This document shows, piece by piece, positions 57,565 through 64,000 of a stretch of DNA of 64,000 nucleotides (positions within the stretch are counted from its first letter, which is position 1; each line of letters opens with the position of its first letter). The stretch is from Erythroxylum novogranatense (taxonomy: Eukaryota > Streptophyta > Magnoliopsida > Malpighiales > Erythroxylaceae). The position numbers were made by a program, and so were the translations under genes. The stretch spans positions 52,654,063 through 52,718,062 of the forward strand of contig CM057233.1 in NCBI GenBank assembly GCA_029891385.1, given 5' to 3'. A model generated the notes under the pieces. The model had not been told where the DNA came from. It made no database searches and saw only the letters and a program-made list of their open reading frames with translations.

Positions 57565-60500
57565 CGATCATACGCCTGCCTTTCGTTTTTCTTTTTAATA
57601 TCTTTTTTTATCTTCTTCCTCAACCAGGATGCGACTCAGACTACTACTATTACAAGGAAGAAGAAGAACAGCTCGACAGGTCACGCTCCTGACTTGATTT
57701 CTTCCTTTACTCTATGCTCGTATAAAGTTGGGGAGCTGGTACCGGTTCGTAAGAATCCATACCTAATTCTTAAAAATTATAAAATATTTTTTTAATCCTG
57801 TATAATTAAAAATATACTTTTATAAATTGTATTTCAGAGAAACAAAATAGAATATGCCAATATCAGAACAAGGAGATAGGACAGAGACTGGCAGCGAGTG
57901 GCAGAGATGAGTATTCAAACCAGAAACAAAACTAAACCATCAGTCCAAAAACTGATAATTGGACACATGGTAGTGCAAGTAACAAATTCAACGCCATCAA
58001 AAGTATGGAAAACAGGTAGAATGCAAATGAAAAATGCCGATTGGTTTGGGTTGGGACCTCATGGGTTAGGTATTGTCACTTCGATCACTGCGGTCCTTTA
58101 GAATCATATCCCTCACGAGGCGTGTGAAGTCGAGCTCATGATCGCGGGTTTTGTTGAGTCTGAGGCCGCGTCTCTTACTTCTTGAACTACGTGGCTCGAT
58201 GGTAAGAGGCGTGCGTCTCAACGCAAACAAAACCCCGCACATTACAAAGCTCGACTCAAACATACCCCGAAGGGATAGGTTCATTAAAAGCACTAGCGAT
58301 CAGCGACAATCTGACCGTGAGATCCCACTCAAACCACCGACAAAACAGAAAGTTAGAAAAATACAAAACATATTTCACAGATGGTGTTCCCCTTCTCGTT
58401 ACACCATCTCTGTATGTAAGTAGAAGAAGGAACCCAGCACCTCAGAAAAACAAAATCACATGCAAGTGCAAGGAAGGAGGCTAAGTACAAAAAGAATCAA
58501 AATGAAGAACAATTCAAAGAAAGTGCCAGTCACTGGCGTTGAGCAAGACAGACCTGATTAATTTTTCCAATGTAAAAAATTAATTAAAATTTATATCATA
58601 ATTAACAAAGAAAATAAACATTAATTATAATCATAATTAATTCTACATTGTGAAACATGATCCTTCTCATAATTCTTACCTAACGGAGTATTAGCTCAAA
58701 TCTTTTTCAAACCGCACTTAAAGGTAGGGCATTTCCTATTTTTATAGGAATTTCTGCACCAAAAATAATGGTGTAAAATATATCTCTTCTCATCATCTCC
58801 CTAGTGTATGAGACAAATATATGCATTTCGATTAGGGTCGTATTCTACAGTTACGATTTTACCATATATGTCTTTTCAATTTAATTGAAATATTAATTTT
58901 AATTAAAATTACAACTAAATATTAATTAGGTTCAAATAAGGCGTAATATCTTGTATTAATCCATATTTATTAAATATTTCATATTTAATTTTAAAATTTC
59001 TCAAACTTTACAATTGAGTCTTTTTAAACATGTTGACAATAAAAATAAATTAGGACCTAACTAGTGGCCATCTACTTTACCAATGTTTAGAATATCGTTT
59101 GTATCGGTTGATATTATACCAATCGGAAAATAGAATAGTATCTAAGTTTTTTGTAAGTTTAGAAATCTGAAAAACTATTTAGGAAAAGCCTAAATTTTTT
59201 TACCCAAACCCCCTTTCACTCTCCTATGCTAATTTGATTTTTTTCTCTCTCTTAGGCTCACTCATCTCCATTCTCTCTCTGTCTCACACTCTTGTCTCGT
59301 CTCCATTCTCTCTCTCTCGTTCTCCTCTCCTTCTCCGACGATGCTTCTCTTTCACCCTCTCCAGCGATAAGACAACCACGAACCATTGCATATCTGCACC
59401 ACACAACTATCATCTTCGGATCTTCCTCCACCATATGAACCCTCCACTATACCAAGCCTCATCCGGACCTCAATCAGGCTTCAGTCCTCCTTCACGAGGA
59501 CTAGCATTGCACCAAGTCACCATTGGCTACGCTCCTCCTATCTTTCACGTATTCATAACTGCTAGATATGTAATAATACCATATCTAAACCCAACTTGAC
59601 CTGAAAATCGATTGTGAATTTGCTTAGGTGTGTTGTTTTCACTTTTCAATTAATTTTTTTACTTAATTGCATTTGTGATTATGAATGGGTTGGAAATTGG
59701 AATGAATTGTGAATTTATTTGTCATTTGTGATTTGTCATTAGTTGGATAATAGATTGTAGTTGAATAAAATGAGTTTGATCCATTTCTGTGGTCCGATTA
59801 ATTTTCCTTAAATTTTTTCATTATTGAAAATTTGAAATACACAACAATGGCATGCATGATTTAAAAGTTTGAAAGTTTGACTTTAAACTTAAATTAAAAC
59901 CTTAAAATCGAAAATTTAGAGTAAATAATTAAATGACATAATCTTAAAATTATTAAAATGCTATTTGGATATTGGGTAAATAATTAATTTAGTATTATAA
60001 TAATTCAATTGTGGTCTTGTGGAAGAGTTAAATAGGAGGTTTTGTAATTATAATTATTGTATAGAAAATTAGCATAAAAGCATCTACATCTCTAAGTTTT
60101 CTTTAATCTTTTTCCGAAAATTAGTCCATCTTATCAAGTCTCTTGCATATTCACCTTTATTTATCCCAAAATTAGTCCATCTTATGGTCGTTGCATATTC
60201 AAAATCTTATTTTCTTATTATTCCATTTTTATCTCATTTATAGTACCTTGGCATTATATCTTCGGATAAGTGTGAAAGTTTAAGGTTTTGCATTCCATTT
60301 CATTACATTTATTAAAAACAAAGATCTATGAAGATATGTCGATAGCAATAATCATATTCCTGAAAAACAAGAATAAAGATGAATATGCTAAATAAAGTTA
60401 AGGATGTTTAAGTAATGACTTGAATTTTCGGATTCGTTGAGCCATCATCTTAAATCTTTAAACCTTCAAGACTACAAAACATAACATTGTACTTCGATTT

Positions 60501-60726
60501 TAAATTTAGCATGAATTTACTACTCTCCAATAGGAAAGTCTATCTATTTCTGAATTTTACTCTAGTTTCATGAATCTTAACTTCTTTAGGCTTAATATAA
60601 AGAGTTAAAGACATTATTTATGTTGCATTGCCTCATGAAGGACTTAGCACTGCTAATTTTGTTAATGAAACTACTAAATGATTAATTTCTTACAAAACTA
60701 ATTTCTTCATTTATTATTAAAAAAAA
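57565..60726. other. gene-flanking region without a confident gene
   Basis: 57565 onward is the helicase 5' leader and promoter side. I see no clear TATA box. 58060-58300 is a GC-richer patch with open frames on both strands (58066-58293 minus, 58151-58423 plus), neither recognised. 58560-59220 is AT-rich. 59240-59345 is strongly CT-rich, followed by a frame (59234-59599, 121 codons) that begins with a hydrophobic S/L-rich stretch. It resembles a CT-rich leader more than a protein. 59600-60726 is AT-rich with nothing evident. Confidence 0.5.
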
Positions 60727-62424
60727 TGGAACACAGTTCAAGTACTCCTGATCAAACTGTTTCAGGGAGATATAATGATCCAGCTTGGGCTCATGCTATA
60801 TTAGTCCCAAGTATGAAGAATCGTATAATTTGCTTATTTTGTAACAAGCATTTAAAAGGTAAAAGAATCATTTGATTGAAAAAGCATTTAGCTGCTGTTA
60901 ATGGGTATGTAGAACCCTATAAAAAAGTTAGTCATGGTGTGAAGTGACAAATGAAAACATTGCTTGAAGAATATCAACATGAGAAAGATAAAAGGGAAAG
61001 GTTGAATTTTGAAATTAGTAGTAGAAGTTCGTTTATTGGTTTCCATGGTGATTGTGAAAATGTTGAAGATGGTAGTGGTAGTGGTAGTGGTACTAGTACT
61101 AGTAGTGTTCCATCCTAGGCCCGGGAATAAGTGAATGTTACACATAGACTTGATATGAGGAAAAGAAGAAAACAGCTGACTAATTTTTTTTTTAACCAAG
61201 AACAACTCTTAGAGCCTAACTTTAATTCGTAGCGCAATGCAATCAAGAGATACGCTCATAATGTCGATATAACAGTAGCTAGATGGTGGATGCAATAGTT
61301 ACTTACAGTCTGGGATACAAAGCTCCTTCGATTGATAAATAAGAGGTAAACTTTTAAATTGTTTAGTTTCTAAAATTAGAAGTTATTTGGCATAAAGAAG
61401 AGTGAATTGGGCTACTTTTGGGTGTTCAATCATATGTGATGGTTGGACAAATAAGAGACAAGAACCAATTATTAATTTTTTAGTTTATTCTGTGAATGGA
61501 TCATTTTTTTTTAAGTCTATCAATGCATATGGCCTAATTAGAAATACTGATACTTTATTTGAGATATTTGATGAAGTTGTGAATAAAGTAGGGTCATAAA
61601 ATATTGTTCAGTTCATTATTGACAATCATCATCATCATCATCACCAAGTCTGAAATCCCGCAATGAAACAGGGTCTGGGGGAGGTCCGATAGTTCATTAT
61701 TGACAATGAAATCGTTTATAAAGCGGCAGGAAGAAGGTTACATAATAAGTATAATTCTTTTTTTGGACTCCTTGTGCTACACATTGCAATAACCTAATGT
61801 TGGAGAAATAGGAGATCCTAAGTATTTTCTTATTATCGATGAGACTATGCATAAAGTTAAAAAGGTGACCAAGTTCATCTATAATCATGTGTGGGTGTTG
61901 AATTTAATGAGAAAGGAATTTAACAATTGTAGGAATTTTATTGTCCTGCTGTGATAAGATTTGTAACAAATTTCTTATTACTTCAATCTTTTGTTACGAT
62001 GAAGAAAGAGTTAAGACTTGTGATAAGTGGGTTGCATCTCAGCATGCTAGATTTAATGTTGGAGTGGAGGTTTCCATAATTATACTAGAAGATAGAGAAG
62101 TTTAGTCTCAATGCCAATTTGTTATTCGTATTTGTGAGCCTTTGGTAAGGGTATTTCACTTAGCTGATAGTGAAGCAAAGGAAACAATGGGATATTTTAT
62201 GATGTCATGGAAAGGTCCAAGGAAGAAATTAAGGCTAATATGAAACCTAGCCTTTCTTTGTACACACTGTATCTTCCAATCATTAATGAGAGATGGGAAA
62301 GACAACTTTCTTCTTCGTTGTTTGCAACTGGGGCATTTTTGAAGCCTGATGTATATTTCAGACCGAAGTTTACAAAAAAAGCTGAAGTTAGTAGAGGAAC
62401 ATTATTCATTATTACAATAATTGT
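60727..62424 (+). pseudogene. hAT transposase relic (BED finger, DUF659, dimerisation side)
   Basis: Conceptual translation from 60727 shows a BED-type zinc finger (DPAWAHAILVPSMKNRIICL, FCNKH, LKKHLAA). A Gly/Ser repeat follows (61070-61105), then the DUF659 core (CDGWTNKRQEPIINFLV, FDEVVNKVGS) and later hAT blocks (RICEPLVRVFHLADSEAKE, INERWERQL, KPDVYFRPKF). Many stops and frameshifts break it. It is interrupted at 61627 by a SINE and cut at 62425 by a minus-strand LTR. In a live element this protein would cut and join the transposon ends. Confidence 0.85.
61627..61690 (-). mobile_element. 5'-truncated SINE (Au-like)
   Basis: A 64-bp insert between two perfect 17-bp copies of AGTTCATTATTGACAAT (61610-61626 and 61691-61707). 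Read on the minus strand it has CCCCCAGACCCTGTTTCATT, then GCGGGATTTCAGACTTGG, and ends in a GATGATGATGATG tail. CCCAGACCC...GCGGGA followed by a short simple-repeat tail recalls Au-type SINE 3' ends. The long duplication fits LINE-machinery insertion. Confidence 0.8.
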
Positions 62425-64000
62425 GTAGGAAAATCCCAGTGTGAGCATCACATGCCCATGGTGCGAAAAACAAAAATTTTTATTTCGGGACCTTCCCGAA
62501 AGCCAGGACCCATGTGACTATATAACAAAGTCAAACCAAAACGACCAAAGGAGACCGTCTCTAACGATATCCACGCAGAGATCGGAGAACCTAACCGGGA
62601 CAAACCCTTTGACCCGAGAATAGCTAGAACAAATTAAAGAGTGCTAGCTCTTACCTTTGTCCTTGGAGAGCTTGGAAGAAACGATGGAGGAAGAGATGAA
62701 GAAGCTTGAAGAAGATGAAGCTTGAGAGAGAAACTCTTTCTCTTCAAATCCTTTTGTTTTCTCTAAAACCCACGATAATTCTTGGTCAAAGAAAAGAAAC
62801 TCTTCTTTTCTTCTTTTTAAAGCAATACCAACGATCATCTTTCTTCTCTTCTCCAAGTTTGTCTTCTAGCTATTAAATACACTTAATGACTAAGCAAAAA
62901 TGGAAGCTTCTTCCATCCATCCACGTACACACACACATATATATATATATTAATTAATTAATTAATTAATTATATATATATGTATATATATAAATAAATG
63001 CTGAAGTGGTCCAGTCACACTGGGGTCGGTCCTACCGGCCTACCGGGTCCCGATATGGGAAAACCCCTAAAGCGTTTTTTCAAGAATATCGATGTCGCGA
63101 TCTCATCGGGACATATCTCGATCTCATCGGGATCCATTTAATCCTTTTTCTCTCCGTATATTGGAACTCATCCAAAACTATTTTACGAGTTCTCCGAGAC
63201 ACTCTTATCGTGTGACCCATTAGGTTCCGGTTATGTTGGCCACTTAGATCAACATTTAATCTAAGCAAGTCATGAGCGGTATCTAGAACACATCATGACC
63301 CCAATTGACCGGAAAGTAATTGGTTTGACGAATAAACATATATTCATCATGGACCATATCACGAACCTTTCCATAGACAATTACCGTGCAATTCGTCCTT
63401 TCACCATGCTATACCCCACTTGGTTATGAGTATGGGCAAAGTGCCAACTCTTACTAGACTGACTACGTCAAATCTAGTCCAAGTGATTTGAGTTCTTGTC
63501 CTGGGACTCATTACTTAATACTAAGTATGTCAACGAAGACACTCTTCATGACATATGTACTCTGATCAGAGATTTCCAAGTAATGACCCTGACAAGAGGC
63601 CATGGGTATCATCTTCTGCGATCACAGAAGTGGTGAATCCTCTATTGGCTACTCAATTACCTTGAATACCTCAAACGTACTCCAAGCACCACCTACAAGC
63701 GACCTCTCAGAAGGCAACAAGGAATGGAATCAAAGCACGTAATCAAGATTCAAGATATCCTCGAGTACCTCAAGTCTAAGGATACTTGCACCATTGCTAT
63801 GATGAGATTATCACTGACATTAGAATAGAACATCCATGTGATGATCTCATAACAGGTCAACCAATGTACTTACTACCTCTAGTAAGCATCCACATCTCAA
63901 CCCTAAATATCTCATATTTACGGCTTTACGAGATCCACCGCTTGATCAAATCAAGGAGCATGAGATGTGCTAGTCTTTCCGGATTCATGATGTCGGTCTC
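62425..64000 (-). mobile_element. copia-type LTR, copy 3, minus strand, partial
   Basis: The reverse complement follows copy 1 (15347-17190) from its 3' end (GGATTTTCCTAC, TTTTTGTTTTTCG, GGAAGGTCCCG) toward its 5' end, and the window stops before it is complete. It inserted in the hAT relic. A TA/TTAATTAA microsatellite (62938-62996) sits where copy 1 has one. Whether it is solo or part of a full element lies outside the window. Confidence 0.78.

Noticed and set aside
59234..59599. A secreted protein gene after the CT-rich stretch
   Set aside because: The hydrophobic start derives from CT repeats, no family is recognised, and no splice or downstream exon can be proposed with confidence.

Overview
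The window is nuclear DNA of a flowering plant, probably a eudicot; I cannot name the species. It is AT-rich, about 95% transposable element by my reading, and the elements are plant types: a Tekay/Del-like chromovirus, ORF-less LTR elements with very large LTRs, Ty1/copia, an L1-like LINE, hAT relics and an Au-like SINE. Only one host gene looks intact: a DEAD-box RNA helicase of the RH41 type with a HIT zinc finger, on the minus strand at 55424-57564.

Layout. 1-17822 is the 3' part of a chromovirus (pol, then 3' LTR). Its integrase is split by a 10.2-kb ORF-less LARD-type element (2265-12513, target duplication AAGAC), and its 3' LTR holds a solo copia-type LTR (15347-17190). 17823-18883 is an older, stop-riddled gypsy RT/RNase H relic, followed by a truncated copy of the same copia-type LTR (18884-about 19918). 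20336-21010 is a long inverted-repeat (foldback) element. 21012-50921 is one old copia element with four direct hits. Its 5' LTR holds a minus-strand solo LTR of the LARD family (22318-37506), which itself holds a young element with 5.2-kb LTRs and only 766 bp between them (26325-37422, duplication ATAAA). Its gag holds a solo LTR (40190-45175, GAGAT), which holds another on the minus strand (41193-43479, GAATA). Its reverse transcriptase holds an LTR fragment (47752-48334). 50922-52405 is a LINE 3' end. 52407-54095 has a duplicated zinc-finger pseudo-exon around a non-autonomous hAT-like element. 54096-60726 is the gene island. 60727-62424 is a dead hAT transposase with a SINE inside, and 62425-64000 is a minus-strand copy of the copia-type LTR.

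The most interesting signal is inside the LTRs rather than in any protein. Several distinct LTR families, on both strands, carry a degenerate module of about 85 bp repeated with a period of about 175-210 bp. In four of them a short array of palindromic or tandem CG-containing motifs lies upstream of a second conserved module. These giant-LTR elements have no ORFs but keep tRNA-iMet-like primer sites and a chromovirus-like polypurine end, which suggests they are mobilised in trans by Tekay-type elements. All positions, duplications and alignments were read by eye.
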